A stretch of 64,000 bases of DNA from Candidatus Amarobacter glycogenicus (GTDB lineage: Bacteria > Chloroflexota > Dehalococcoidia > Tepidiformales > Tepidiformaceae). The first letter of the stretch is position 1. The number at the start of each line of letters is the position of its first letter. The notes below the pieces were generated by a model that was given only the letters and a program-made list of their open reading frames with translations, searched no databases and had not been told where the DNA came from. Shown here piece by piece: positions 17,731-27,340 of this stretch. Both the position numbers and the translations under genes were made by a program. The stretch is taken from positions 310,001 to 374,000 of the forward strand of contig JADJZF010000001.1 of assembly GCA_016719395.1 (NCBI GenBank), written 5' to 3'.

Positions 17731-18876
17731 CTACCGCACCAGCCGGAAGCAGTTCCGGACTTCCTCCACGTATTGCGCCGGCTGCTCGAAGGCGGCGAAG
17801 TGACCGCCTTTATCCAGCTCGTTCCAGTAGATGATGTTGGCGATCGCCTTCTCCGCCCACCGCCGTGAGGCCCGGAAGATCTCGCGCGGGAAGATGCTGG
17901 CGCCCACCGGCACCCTGATGGGGTTGTTGGTGCGGTTGTTGAAGCTCTCCCAGTAGAGCCGCGCCGATGAGGCGCCGGTCCCCGGGAGCCAGTACATCAT
18001 CACGTTGTCCAGCATCTCGTCCCGGGTGAGCGCGTTCTCGGGGTGGCCGTTGCAGTCGGTCCACGCCCAGAACTTCTCGAGGATCCACGCCGCCTGTCCG
18101 GCGGGCGAATCGACCAGGCCGTAGCCGACCGTTTGGGGCCGGGTGCTCTGTTCCTTGGAGTAGCCCGAATCCCAATCCTGGTAGTACTGCAGCCCCGCGA
18201 TCGCGCTCTTCTCGCGCTCGGTGAGGTCGCTCATGGTCTCGGGGTCCGGGCGGACCCCGATCATCATGTTCAGGTGGATGGCGGCGCAGTGGTCAGGGTC
18301 TTGTGCCCCGATTCGGCTCGTCACAGCCGCCCCCCAGTCGCCACCCTGGGCGACATACCGGCCGTACCCGAGGCGCGCCATCAGCGCGGCCCAGGCGTGG
18401 CCGATGTGCTCGACACCCCAGCCCTTTTCGGCCGGCTTCCCGGAAAACCCGTACCCCGGCAGCGATGGGGCCACGACGTGAAACGCATCGGCTGGGCTGC
18501 CGCCGTATTTCGCCGGGTCGGTCAGCGGCCCGATGACCTTGTGGAACTCGACGATGGAACCGGGCCAGCCGTGCGTGACGATCAGCGGCATCGCGTTCGG
18601 TTCGGGCGAGCGGACGTGGAGGAAGTGGATGTCGACGCCGTCGATTTCGGTCTTGAACTGGGGAAACGCGTTCAGGCGCTCTTCGGTCGCTCGCCAGTCG
18701 TACTTCTCGGCCCAGTAGGCACAGACCTCCTGGACGTAGGAGAGCGGGATGCCCTGCGTCCAGTTGTCGACGGTCTCGCGGTCGGGCCAGCGGGTGGCAC
18801 GCAGGCGGCGGCGCAGATCGTCGAGTTCTTCATCGGTGGCGTGGATCTGGAAGGGGCGGATCGAGTCGTCGGGCAT
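17731..18876 (-). CDS. Epoxide hydrolase (EHN-domain alpha/beta hydrolase)
   Basis: A 381-residue protein with the N-terminal epoxide hydrolase domain (residues 1-110: FQIHATDEELDDLRRRLRATRWPD and later FKTEIDGVDIHFLHVRSPEP) followed by the hydrolase core. The oxyanion motif is HGWPGS (102-107), the nucleophile is Asp180 in GGDWGAAV, and the catalytic His is in KGGHFAAFEQPAQYVEEV near the C-terminus. These enzymes open epoxides to diols in the cytoplasm. ATG 18876 was chosen because the family begins at this point. It follows the enoyl-CoA hydratase on the same strand by 78 bp, so both may be co-transcribed in a lipid or xenobiotic catabolic unit. Confidence 0.93.
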   Translation of the reverse strand: MPDDSIRPFQIHATDEELDDLRRRLRATRWPDRETVDNWTQGIPLSYVQEVCAYWAEKYDWRATEERLNAFPQFKTEIDGVDIHFLHVRSPEPNAMPLIVTHGWPGSIVEFHKVIGPLTDPAKYGGSPADAFHVVAPSLPGYGFSGKPAEKGWGVEHIGHAWAALMARLGYGRYVAQGGDWGAAVTSRIGAQDPDHCAAIHLNMMIGVRPDPETMSDLTEREKSAIAGLQYYQDWDSGYSKEQSTRPQTVGYGLVDSPAGQAAWILEKFWAWTDCNGHPENALTRDEMLDNVMMYWLPGTGASSARLYWESFNNRTNNPIRVPVGASIFPREIFRASRRWAEKAIANIIYWNELDKGGHFAAFEQPAQYVEEVRNCFRLVR

Positions 18877-18954
18877 GGGGCAGCCTCCGGAGATGTGGGA
18901 AGCGACAATGCCGGAAACCGGGCAGGGGCGCAAACGGCCCGCGCCGGCCCTGCC

Positions 18955-19839
18955 CTAGCCCCGCGGCCGTTCCCCGTAGTCCTCGAACGGCCCATCCCGG
19001 CGCCGGATCGTCTCCCGGAAGCCGACCTCCGAGAAGCTTTCCCGCCAGCGCAGCGCCTCCTCGGTATGGCGGGTGACGCCATCGAAGAACGTGCCGAGCA
19101 TCTGTGTCGTTCGCAGGCCCATGTTTTCGAACGCCTGGTTGATGAGCATCTTGTTCAGCGCCAGCTGGTTCGCCGGAATGTTCGCGTAGCGCTTCGCATA
19201 CGCCTCCGTTTCTGCGGAGAGGCGCTCTTTCGGGAAGACCTTCGAGACGAGGCCGATTCGATAGGCGGTCGGGGCGTCGATCTGGTCTCCAGAGAGCAGG
19301 AACTCCTTCGCGTGTTCGAGACCCACGCGGTACACCCACATCATCGTTGTCGGTGTCCCGTACACGCGGCTTGGCGGATACCCGAGGATCGCGTCTTCGG
19401 CCATGAAGATGAGGTCGGCGCAGAGAAGCAGGTCGGTCCCGCCGCCGAGAGCGTAGCCATGGAGTTCGGCGATGACCGGCTTGGGGCACTCCCAGAGCTT
19501 CATGAACCGGCGCATGTTGTTGCCCATGAAGGCGTAGTCGCGCACCGGGTCCCACGCCCCGGGGCGGGCATCAACCTGCTTCGCTCCGAAACGCGGCTGG
19601 AACGCCCCGCGTCCGCGGTCTCCGGCCTGGGGGTTCAAGTCGTAACCCGCCGTGAACGTCGGCCCCGCGCCGCGGATGATGACGGATGAGACGTCGGGGG
19701 AGGCCGTCGCCCGGTCAATCGAGTCGGCAATCCCCTGGATCACGGTATCGGTCAGCGTGTTCATCTTCTCGGGGCGATTGAGGGTAATAATCCCGAGCGA
19801 GTCGCGTTCTTCGTAGAGGACAACCGGTGCTTCGGCCAA
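18955..19839 (-). CDS. Enoyl-CoA hydratase/isomerase family protein
   Basis: This 294-residue crotonase has ERDSLGIITLNRPEKMNTLTD at the N-terminus, GAGPTFTAGYDL for the first oxyanion loop, ELHGYALGGGTDLLLCADLIFMAEDAILGYP for the core, and the C-terminal tail EVGFRETIRRRDGPFEDYGE. It hydrates or isomerises an acyl-CoA; the TAGYDL motif and long C-terminus differ from the classical short-chain enzyme. The start is a TTG at 19839 preceded by GGGAGA; no ATG or GTG fits the family N-terminus. A paralogue lies at 45792-46691 with the same tail (PFEDYA). Confidence 0.9.
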   Translation of the reverse strand: MAEAPVVLYEERDSLGIITLNRPEKMNTLTDTVIQGIADSIDRATASPDVSSVIIRGAGPTFTAGYDLNPQAGDRGRGAFQPRFGAKQVDARPGAWDPVRDYAFMGNNMRRFMKLWECPKPVIAELHGYALGGGTDLLLCADLIFMAEDAILGYPPSRVYGTPTTMMWVYRVGLEHAKEFLLSGDQIDAPTAYRIGLVSKVFPKERLSAETEAYAKRYANIPANQLALNKMLINQAFENMGLRTTQMLGTFFDGVTRHTEEALRWRESFSEVGFRETIRRRDGPFEDYGERPRG

Positions 19840-19963
19840 GGGGGTCTCCCGGGGAATTTGTGGTAACCGCACGATACGCCGGCGAATTCCGGCTGCCCAA
19901 CCATCTCGCGGGCGCGGGGCCACGCCTTGCGCCGTTCGCCGCTGCTGGTGCCTACTGAAAGGG

Positions 19964-21429
19964 ATGCAGCAGGCTGGCCTGATCCTCGCCAACCGCGCCT
20001 ACCTCGACCACGAATCTCCGCGGTGGGCCGATTCCCCTTCTTCCGCGGGGAACGGCGGCCTGCTGGCTGCTGTCCGCCCGGTGATTGCCCCCTGGGATGG
20101 GCGTTCCGGGACAACCTGGATTGGCGCAGGGCTGGGGCGCTTCGACCGTGAGTGGACGGACGATCGCGGATTCGAGCTGATCGAGACGCCGCGCGGCCCG
20201 CTCCGCCATCGCCGTTTGTACTTCGGCTCCTCCACCTGGCATGGACACTACGCGGAGGTTTCGAACAGCTTCCTCTGGCCCCTCTTCCACCTCGTCCGCC
20301 ACGACCTGCCAGCGCGCACCGGCTACTACCCGGTCCCTTCAACCCCCGGTGGACCCGACTGGCGCTCGTTCGTGGCCGTGAACACCGCCTTCGCCGAGGC
20401 CGCCGCCGAAGAGCGCGAAGCTCCTGGTGCTGGATCCACGACTACCAGCTCTCCCTGGTCCCGGACCTCCTGAGGGAGCGCGGGTTCGCTGGCCGCATCG
20501 GTTTCTTCCTCCACATCCCCTTCCCCGATATCGAGACGGCGCGCCCTTACCTGGAGCCCGCCGGATGGGCGGCGTTTCGCAAGGTCGTGGAGGGGATGCT
20601 CGGCGCCGACCTGATCGGCTTCCAGACCGCGGCTGACGTCGACCGCTTCCACCGTGCGGCCCTGGAAATGTGTGGTGCAGCGCCGCTGGATGGCGCCGTC
20701 CTCCACCACGGCCGGAGGGTGCGGACGGCGGCTTTTCCCGTCGGTATCGATATCGAAGATGTGCTCGACGTTGCCCGGAAGGCGCCCGTTTCTCCACGGG
20801 TTACGGCCGCGCGGGCCGCCGGGCTGCCGCTGGTCGTTGGCCTCGAACGCGGGGACTTCACCAAGGGCATTCCCGAACGGCTGGCGGCGCTGACTCGCGC
20901 ATTCCGGCGCGGCGCACGCTTCGCTTACCTCGGCATCGCGGCTCCGACCCGGGAGGGTGTCCGAGCCTACGACGCATTGGAAGCAGCGGTCGACCTGGCC
21001 TTGACCCACGCTCGCGCCGCCGCGGCCTCAGCGGGCGGGACGTTCTCCCACGTCCGCGCGAACGTCGGCTGGGAGGATGTCGTCGCCCTCCAGCGCGATG
21101 CGGATGTCGTCTTCACGTCGTCTCTCTCGGATGGCCAGAACCTGGTCCCGCTGCAGGCGGCGATAGCCCAATCGCTCCGCCCACCTGAATCGCGGGCAGT
21201 CATCCTCACCGGCCGCGATGCGGGAGTGGCGAGTACGTTCTCGCGATTCGGCTTCGACGGCCTTGTTGCCATCGACCCGCTCGATGAGCCCGCGATGGCC
21301 GAAGCGTTTTGCGAGGCCCTCGCAGGCCTCCCCGGAAGGGTGAGCGATCGGTTCATCCAGGACATTCGCCGCCGCGATGCCCACGCCTGGGCGACCGGCT
21401 TCCTCGCAGTACTGGAGGGACCATGCTGA
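19964..21429 (+). CDS. otsA: Trehalose-6-phosphate synthase-like GT20 protein, with apparent one-base deletion
   Basis: About 488 residues after correction. The N-terminal part (from LILANRAYLD) contains GNGGLLAAVRPV and WIGAGLG. After the break come WIHDYQLSLVPDLLRERG, GRIGFFLHIPFPDIETARP, LIGFQTAADVDRF, ERGDFTKGIPERLAAL and SDGQNLVPLQAAIAQSL, the GT20 donor and acceptor blocks. It makes trehalose-6-phosphate from a nucleotide sugar and glucose-6-phosphate. The frame drops by one base between about 20405 and 20430. ERGDFTKG replaces the usual D-R-x-D-Y-x-K-G, so this is a divergent member. The stop overlaps the otsB start by 7 bp. Confidence 0.87.
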
Positions 21430-22211
21430 ATCTCGCCGCCATCGAACAGTTCCGGGGCCTTGCCGCCGCGAGGGGGCCGCTCCTCGTGGCGACTGACCTC
21501 GACGGCACGCTCGCGCCAATCGTCGCCCATGCGAGCGAGGCCCGCGTCCCACCGGGCACGCTCGCCGTCCTCGATAGGCTTTCCCAGGCCGCGAAGGTCG
21601 CCGTCATCACCGGTCGGGACCTGAACACTGCCCGCCGCATGGTCCCGGTCGAAGGCGTCGTTGTCGTTGGCAGCCACGGGCTCGAAGCATCGTTTGATGA
21701 CCCGCTCATCCCCGGGGTCGACCGGGTCGCACTGAGCGCGGCCCTCGAATCCATCGAACAGCGGGTGATTTCCGCCTGTCCCAGCTCATACCTGCACATC
21801 GAACGCAAGGCAATCTCCACCGCCTTTCACTTCCGCACCGCTCCCGACCTGGAACCAGGGCTGCGGCAGGCTCTCGCGACCCTCCCCGAGGGACTCCGCC
21901 TCCGTGAAGGGCGCATGGTCCTCGAAGTCCTGCCCGATGCGCGCGGCGGGAAGGACATCGCCCTCTCGGCGCTCACCCGCCAGCTGCGCGCCCGGGCCCT
22001 GCTTGTGATGGGCGACGATGCCACCGATGTCGCGATGTTCCGTGCGGCCCTTTCGCTCGCCCAGACCGAACGTGTGCATGTCATGCTCGTCGGCGTTTCC
22101 GGCGGAGCCGAGACGCCGCCCGAGATCACGGAACTCTCCGATGTGGTCGTCCGGTCGACCGAAGAGGCCCTCGAGGGTTTGGAAACGGTGGCGAGGGCTC
22201 TGGGAGTCTGA
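21423..22211 (+). CDS. otsB: Trehalose-6-phosphate phosphatase
   Basis: A 262-residue HAD phosphatase. The nucleophile motif DLDGTLAPI is at 25-33 (Asp25, Asp27), motif II lies in AVITGRD, the trehalose-phosphatase block is VGSHGLEA, and motif IV is VMGDDATDVAMF. A cap domain occupies about 110-180. It releases trehalose from trehalose-6-phosphate, completing the OtsAB route for stress protection. The ATG overlaps the 3' end of otsA by 7 bp, so the two are translationally coupled. The family usually has GDDxTDE; here the glutamate is Val, a minor change. Confidence 0.93.
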   Translation: MLNLAAIEQFRGLAAARGPLLVATDLDGTLAPIVAHASEARVPPGTLAVLDRLSQAAKVAVITGRDLNTARRMVPVEGVVVVGSHGLEASFDDPLIPGVDRVALSAALESIEQRVISACPSSYLHIERKAISTAFHFRTAPDLEPGLRQALATLPEGLRLREGRMVLEVLPDARGGKDIALSALTRQLRARALLVMGDDATDVAMFRAALSLAQTERVHVMLVGVSGGAETPPEITELSDVVVRSTEEALEGLETVARALGV

Positions 22212-22279
22212 CCCGGATATGACGGCCGTCATGCTCCGTGCGGCAATTTAGAGCACAGAGTCCCCCTATTCCCTGGGTC

Positions 22280-22295
22280 TATACATACGTGTATA
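22280..22295. promoter_or_regulatory. Palindrome upstream of the first peptide ABC operon
   Basis: TATACATACGTGTATA has 6-bp arms (TATACA/TGTATA) around a 4-base centre and lies 52 bp before the binding-protein ATG. It extends into GTATAAACC. A related GTATAAAC occurs in the operator-like palindrome in front of the TetR gene at 28081-28100. It is a candidate operator, promoter element or both. Confidence 0.5.
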
Positions 22296-22346
22296 AACCG
22301 GGGCGTTCCACATAGCGAACATACCAACGGTGAACAGAGGTGCGAT

Positions 22347-24188
22347 ATGTCCGGGCCCAACTACTGGCAGCGCAAATACACCCGCAGGGGAATGCTGGCG
22401 AAGGGGGCCACGGCGGGCCTGGGGACAGCCGGTTTCGCCCTTGTCGGCTGCGGCGGCGGTGACGACGACGAAGAGCCGCTCGACCTCGAATCGATCCCTA
22501 CAGCCGATGCAACGAAGCAACAGGAAGCAAAGAGCATCCTCTGGCCGCGCGAAGACACGACCGCCAAGGCCACGAAGGGCGAGATCTACCAGGCCTACAC
22601 GACGGCAGACGTCACGAACCTTGACCCCCTGGCCTCGCCGTCGTTCACCGCGAACCAGGCGGGTTCGTGGTATTACCCGCGGCTCCTTTCCTACAAGCCG
22701 GGTTACAAGGTGCCTTCGAAAGGCGAAGTCCAGGGCTATCTCGGCGCCACATGGGAACAGCCGGAACCGACCCGTGTCGTCTTCAAGCTCCGGCCCAACG
22801 CTGTCTGGGAGAACAAGGCGCCGCTGAACAAGCGGGCGATCGACGCGGAAGATGTCGTCTTCTCGTGGAACAAGTTCGCCGCCCAGAACACGTCGCGCAA
22901 GGACCTCGCCAAGCTCCCCGATAACCCCTCCGGGCCGGTCGAGTCGGTGAAGGCGATCGACAAGACAACGGTCGAGTTCAAGCTGCAGTACCCGTACGCG
23001 CCGTTCCTCAGCGCGATGGCCTACAGCCGCTATCTCCAGGTGATGCCGCGTGAATCCGACGGCGGTTACGACCCGCGCAACGAAGTCCGCAGTGGCGGTC
23101 CGTGGATCCTGGACAACTACCAGCGCAGCGTGATCTTCCAGTACCGCAAGAACCCGGACTACTGGGATGCCAACAACGTCCTTCTGAATGGTTTCGACAT
23201 CCCGATCATCCCGGAATACGCGGCCGGCCTTGCCCAGTTCCGGGCGAAGAAGGTCTGGGGCTTCGCCGTCCGCCAGGAAGAGATCATCCAGGTGAAGAAG
23301 GAAGTGCCGGAACTTGCTCTGGACCAGGGCGCGCACGGCCGAACGGCATGGATGACCTACTTCGGCCTCAAGCCGGGCACGCCCTTCGCCGACGACCGGG
23401 TGCGCCGCGCGGCCTCGATGCTCATCGACCGCGACCTCTGGATCGACACTTTCTACAACGTCTCCCAGTTCCGCACCGAAGGCTACCCGACGGACGTGCG
23501 CTATCACAGCCACATCTCCGCGGGATGGGAAGGCCTCTGGGTGGACCCCAAGAGCAACGACATGGGCGAAGGCAAGATAAACTTCACCAAGAACGTCGCG
23601 GAAGCGAAGAAGCTACTCGAAGCGGCTGGCTACACCTCGGCCATCGAGTCCGAGATCGCCTGGATCGCCACAGGTCAGTACGGGACGACATTCCCGAAGA
23701 ACGCGGAAGTCATCAAGGGCATGCTCGAAGAGTCTGGCCTCTTCAAGCTCAAGCAGGTGAACCCCGACTACCAGACGGACTACCTGCCCAAGTACTACTT
23801 CGCCAAGGGAGACTTCTCGGGCATCGCCGTCGGTGCGACCACCGCCTACCCCGAAGTCGACCAGTTCCTGAACGCCTACTACCACAGCAAGGGGGCCCGC
23901 CAGAAGACATCATTCCAGGGCACAGTCATCGATCAGAAGTCCGACGACATGATCGATGCCCAGCGCAAGGAACTCGATGCCGGCAAGCGCGCCCAGATCA
24001 TCAAGGACTGGCAGAAGTACACGGCGACGAAGATGATCATGATCCCCTATCCGGGCCAGTCGCCGGCCTTCTCGCTCTTCTGGCCGTGGATTGGCAACGC
24101 GGGCGTCTTCCGCGCCTGGGACACCGAGTCGGGTCGCGACACCACTGAGACGAAGCTCTGGTTCGACAAGAGCAAGTACACCGGCTAG
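22347..24188 (+). CDS. Peptide-type ABC transporter substrate-binding protein (SBP family 5), Tat lipoprotein
   Basis: This 613-residue protein has a twin-arginine signal (YTRRGMLAKGATAGLGTAGF) ending in a lipobox cysteine (ALVGCGGG), so it is exported folded and anchored to the outer face. The mature part is SBP_bac_5: YPRLLSYKPG, AVWENKAPLNKRAIDAEDVVFSW, VRSGGPWILDNYQRS and PFADDRVRRAASMLIDRD are usual landmarks. Family members bind peptides, nickel or opines; the ligand is unknown. Two permease genes follow at 22 and 1 bp spacing, but no ATPase gene. A palindrome precedes the gene. Confidence 0.92.
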   Translation: MSGPNYWQRKYTRRGMLAKGATAGLGTAGFALVGCGGGDDDEEPLDLESIPTADATKQQEAKSILWPREDTTAKATKGEIYQAYTTADVTNLDPLASPSFTANQAGSWYYPRLLSYKPGYKVPSKGEVQGYLGATWEQPEPTRVVFKLRPNAVWENKAPLNKRAIDAEDVVFSWNKFAAQNTSRKDLAKLPDNPSGPVESVKAIDKTTVEFKLQYPYAPFLSAMAYSRYLQVMPRESDGGYDPRNEVRSGGPWILDNYQRSVIFQYRKNPDYWDANNVLLNGFDIPIIPEYAAGLAQFRAKKVWGFAVRQEEIIQVKKEVPELALDQGAHGRTAWMTYFGLKPGTPFADDRVRRAASMLIDRDLWIDTFYNVSQFRTEGYPTDVRYHSHISAGWEGLWVDPKSNDMGEGKINFTKNVAEAKKLLEAAGYTSAIESEIAWIATGQYGTTFPKNAEVIKGMLEESGLFKLKQVNPDYQTDYLPKYYFAKGDFSGIAVGATTAYPEVDQFLNAYYHSKGARQKTSFQGTVIDQKSDDMIDAQRKELDAGKRAQIIKDWQKYTATKMIMIPYPGQSPAFSLFWPWIGNAGVFRAWDTESGRDTTETKLWFDKSKYTG

Positions 24189-24210
24189 CCCCCACGGAGG
24201 ATTCCCGCCC

Positions 24211-25170
24211 ATGGGACGCTACGTCACCCAACGGCTCATGCTCGCCGGGCTTACGCTCGTGCTCGTCTCGATCATTGTCTTCACGCTCCTCCGCGTTGTC
24301 GTGCCACTCGTGTACGGCGACGCGGTGGACATCATCGCCGCGGAATACGGCGGTACCGACCCCGAACTCGTCCAGCAGCTCAAGGACGACTACGGCCTCA
24401 GCGAAGCGCTGGTCCCGCAGTATCTCGGCTGGGCGGGTTCGATCCTGCGGGGTGACCTCGGCGAGTCGCTGTTCAACGGCCGGTCGGTGACCGGCGAGGT
24501 TGCCGACAGGTTGCCCGTTTCGTTCGAGCTGGGCCTCGTCGGCCTGATTTCGAGCGTGCTCTTCTCCGTCCCGATGGGGGTGGCGGCAGCCGTCGCACAG
24601 AACCGCTGGCCGGACTATTTCCTGAGGACGTCCGCGATCCTGGTGGACTCCATTCCGGGCTTTTGGCTCGCGATCATGATCATCACCTTCGGCTCGATCT
24701 GGTTTAACTGGGCTCCACCTTTGAAGTTCGAGTATCTCCAGGACGACCCGATAGCCCATATCAAGATCATGGCGATGCCGGCGCTGCTCATCGGGCTCAC
24801 GCCGAGCGGCTCGTTGATCCGCCTCGTCCGCACCCAGATGCTCGAGGTCATGCGCCAGGACTACATCCGGACCGCGCGGGCGAAGGGCCTCACGGGCCGC
24901 ACAGTGGTCTTCGCCCACGCGCTCAGGAACGCCCTCCTTCCCGTGGTGACGGTTATCGGGCTCAGCCTCCCCGGGCTCGTTGCCGGGACCGCGATCTTCG
25001 AGTCGATCTTCTCGCTGCCGGGTATGGGACAGTACCTGGTCTCATCGGTCGGCAACCTGGATTACCCGGTGATCATGGCGACCGTCTTCATCTTCTCGGT
25101 GTTGATTGTGCTTTCGAACCTGGCGGTGGACGTGTCGTACACGTTCATCGACCCCCGGGTGAGGCTCTGA
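24211..25170 (+). CDS. Peptide-type ABC transporter permease (DppB-like)
   Basis: A 319-residue inner-membrane permease with the DppB layout: N-terminal RYVTQRLMLAGLTLVLVSIIVFTLLR, a periplasmic segment (residues 35-85), then five further hydrophobic spans. The EAA cytoplasmic loop is EVMRQDYIRTARAKGL followed by HALRNALLPVVTV, the contact for the ATPase. SIPGFWLAIMIITFG and VSYTFIDPRVRL are also typical. It pairs with the next permease to form the channel for the adjoining binding protein. Good spacing to GGAGG upstream supports ATG 24211. Confidence 0.94.
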   Translation: MGRYVTQRLMLAGLTLVLVSIIVFTLLRVVVPLVYGDAVDIIAAEYGGTDPELVQQLKDDYGLSEALVPQYLGWAGSILRGDLGESLFNGRSVTGEVADRLPVSFELGLVGLISSVLFSVPMGVAAAVAQNRWPDYFLRTSAILVDSIPGFWLAIMIITFGSIWFNWAPPLKFEYLQDDPIAHIKIMAMPALLIGLTPSGSLIRLVRTQMLEVMRQDYIRTARAKGLTGRTVVFAHALRNALLPVVTVIGLSLPGLVAGTAIFESIFSLPGMGQYLVSSVGNLDYPVIMATVFIFSVLIVLSNLAVDVSYTFIDPRVRL

Positions 25171-25171
25171 G

Positions 25172-26098
25172 ATGACCGCCACCCGATCTGGCGCGCTCGA
25201 CCTCGGCCAGGGCAGATATGTAACCGAACACGCGGCGCCGGTGAAGCTCCTGCTTCGGGCATGGCGTTTCGTGCGTCACCAGCCCCTGGGCACCGTCGGC
25301 CTGGTCATCGTCCTCACGTTCATCATCGCGGCCGTGTTCGCCGAACAGGTGGCACCGTACTCACCGGATAAGCAGAACCTCCGCCACCGCCTGGAAGGGC
25401 CTTCGGCGGAGCACTGGCTGGGCACCGACTACACGGGACGCGACACGTTCTCACGACTCATCTACGGCGCCCGCATATCGATGATGGTCGGCTTCGGCGC
25501 CGTCTTCATCGGCAGCGGCGGGGCCGCGGCGCTTGGTATCGTCAGCGGGTACCTGGGCGGCTGGTCGGACAAGATCATCCAGCGCGTCGTCGAGGCCTGG
25601 CAGGCCATGCCCGGCCTCGTGATCCTCCTCACCATCCTCGGCATCGTCCGGCGCATGGATAACGTGAACGTGGTCTTCGCAATGGTGCTGGCCATTGGAT
25701 TGTTGAGCATCGCCGGCACCTCCAGGGTCATCCGCGCGCAGGTGTTCACCATCCGCCATCAGCCCTATGTCGAAGCGGCGCGTTCGATGGGCGCTGGCCA
25801 TGTGCGCATCATCTGGTACTGCATCCTGCCGAACGTCTTCCCGCTCATCCTGGTGACCATGACGGTCGGCCTTGGTGGCGTCATCCTCGCCGAGGCGAGC
25901 CTCAGCTTCCTCGGCTTCGGTCCGGCAGGCGAGCCCTCCTGGGGCCAGATGCTCTCGATAGACGGCCGGGAGCATATGCGCCGCCAGCCTGGACTCGCCA
26001 TCTGGCCGGGCGTGTGCATCGCGCTCGCTGTCTTTGGGTTCAACATCTTCGGTGATGCCCTGCGCGACACGCTGGACCCGCGCCTTCGCCAGCGCTAA
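25172..26098 (+). CDS. Peptide-type ABC transporter permease (DppC-like)
   Basis: The 308-residue DppC-type subunit starts one base after the DppB stop. The N-terminal domain has FVRHQPLGTVGLVIVLTFIIAAVF and then EHWLGTDYTGRDTFSRLIYGARISM, the conserved DppC entry. The EAA loop is YVEAARSMGAGHVRIIWYCILPNVFP, and the protein ends GDALRDTLDPRLRQR. A terminator hairpin lies 62 bp after the stop. No ATP-binding subunit gene follows, so an ATPase must come from elsewhere. Confidence 0.94.
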   Translation: MTATRSGALDLGQGRYVTEHAAPVKLLLRAWRFVRHQPLGTVGLVIVLTFIIAAVFAEQVAPYSPDKQNLRHRLEGPSAEHWLGTDYTGRDTFSRLIYGARISMMVGFGAVFIGSGGAAALGIVSGYLGGWSDKIIQRVVEAWQAMPGLVILLTILGIVRRMDNVNVVFAMVLAIGLLSIAGTSRVIRAQVFTIRHQPYVEAARSMGAGHVRIIWYCILPNVFPLILVTMTVGLGGVILAEASLSFLGFGPAGEPSWGQMLSIDGREHMRRQPGLAIWPGVCIALAVFGFNIFGDALRDTLDPRLRQR

Positions 26099-26160
26099 CT
26101 CGCGGCCCGGCCACTATCCAGGCTCTCACCCGTGCGAGCGCAAGGTCACGGGAAACGAAA

Positions 26161-26186
26161 CCGGGGGCGCCATGCGGCGCCCCCGG
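26161..26186. terminator. Bidirectional terminator between convergent genes
   Basis: CCGGGGGCGCC and GGCGCCCCCGG (11-bp perfect arms) around ATGC. The tail is TTGTTCTT on the plus strand and TTTCGTTTCC on the minus strand. It separates the first ABC operon from the LLM oxidoreductase gene. Confidence 0.85.
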
Positions 26187-26211
26187 TTGTTCTTGTCGCG
26201 GAATGCGTGGG

Positions 26212-27231
26212 CTAGGAAACGAGCGTCCCGAGGACGCGTTCGACATGGTCCAGCGGGCCCTGCGGCATGCTGATGCTGGGCAGATCGACGCCCAGCTGGC
26301 GACGCTCTTCGATACCGGCAGCCACCGTCTCCAGGTCGCCCCAGATAGCCGTTTCCTCCAGCATCCGGTCACCCATCGCGGCCATCAGCTCCGGGTTCGT
26401 GCCGAAGGGTGGCGGCTTGTGCGTCTCGGCGACCTTTCGCATCGCAGCGACTTCTTCGCCGAAGCCGTTGCGCGTCAGCATCTCGTGGTAGAAGTCGCCC
26501 ATGTTGGTGACGTACCACGAGATCGGCCCGGCGGCCTGCATCTTCGCCTTCTGTTCATCGGGGTTGATCACCACCGTGAGAGAGGCGACGCATTCGACTG
26601 AATCTGCCGCCCGGCCCGCTGCCTTCGAGGCTTCGCCGATCATCTTCTTGCCGTCCATGAACTTGGACTTCGGCCAGTAGATGGGCATCCAGCCGTCCGC
26701 TGCGGTCGCCAGTGACTGCATGCTCTTCGGCGAAATCGACGCCACGTAGATCGGAATGTGCTTGCGCGGCGGCTCGAAGAGCAGCTTGAAGCCGCGCTGG
26801 AGCTTGAAGATCTGGCCGTCGTAGAACAGTTTCTCGCCGCTCACGATCGTGTTGATGATCTCGATGTATTCCTTCGTCCGCTGGATGGGCTTGGCGAATT
26901 TTTCGCCGTGCCAGTGCTCGATGACACGGTCGCCGGAAGTGCCAAGACCGAGGACGACGCGGCCGCCGGAGAGTTCGTCCAGCGTCGCGGCCGTCATCGC
27001 GAGCACGCCCGGAGAGCGGCCGAAGACCGGCGCGATCCCCGTGCCGAGCTTGATCTTGCTGGTCTGCATGGCGATCTGAGTGAGCAGCGAGAACTGGTCG
27101 CGCCCCCAGGTCTCCGCGGTGAAGACAGCTTCGACACCGACTTCTTCCGCGACTTTGATTCGGCTGATGACCTCTTTGTTTTGTTCAGGGCTTCCAGCGA
27201 AGCCAACCGAGACCGCAAGACGCCTGGGCAC
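26212..27231 (-). CDS. LLM-class (F420-type) flavin-dependent oxidoreductase
   Basis: A 339-residue luciferase-like monooxygenase with a TIM-barrel pattern: KVAEEVGVEAVFTAETWGRD, KIKLGTGIAPVFGRSPGVLAMTAATLDELSGGRVVLGLG and SPKSMQSLATAADGWMPIYW. The ALDELSGGR-like block and GLGTSG are typical of the F420-dependent branch found in Actinobacteria and Chloroflexota; FMN cannot be excluded. The start is GTG at 27231. It lies between a TetR gene (same strand, 109 bp upstream) and the end of the first ABC operon, so it may belong to the TetR-controlled unit. The substrate is unknown. Confidence 0.9.
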   Translation of the reverse strand: MPRRLAVSVGFAGSPEQNKEVISRIKVAEEVGVEAVFTAETWGRDQFSLLTQIAMQTSKIKLGTGIAPVFGRSPGVLAMTAATLDELSGGRVVLGLGTSGDRVIEHWHGEKFAKPIQRTKEYIEIINTIVSGEKLFYDGQIFKLQRGFKLLFEPPRKHIPIYVASISPKSMQSLATAADGWMPIYWPKSKFMDGKKMIGEASKAAGRAADSVECVASLTVVINPDEQKAKMQAAGPISWYVTNMGDFYHEMLTRNGFGEEVAAMRKVAETHKPPPFGTNPELMAAMGDRMLEETAIWGDLETVAAGIEERRQLGVDLPSISMPQGPLDHVERVLGTLVS

Positions 27232-27340
27232 TGCGTCACCTCGCGATGATCAGATTTCGTCCGTTGCTTGAAGGGACGGTGGCCAATCTAGCGCACCGCC
27301 CTACCCGCGGCAAACGCGCTTCGCCCTGGGAGCGGCCGGA

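Noticed and set aside
17347..17868. 173-codon frame running from the disrupted gene into the epoxide hydrolase region
   Set aside because: Only its first 25 or so codons look coding; the rest is the antisense of the hydrolase.
18043..19689. Plus-strand open frame of 548 codons across the epoxide hydrolase and enoyl-CoA hydratase genes
   Set aside because: It spans two convincing minus-strand genes and their gap, with no homology-like motifs.
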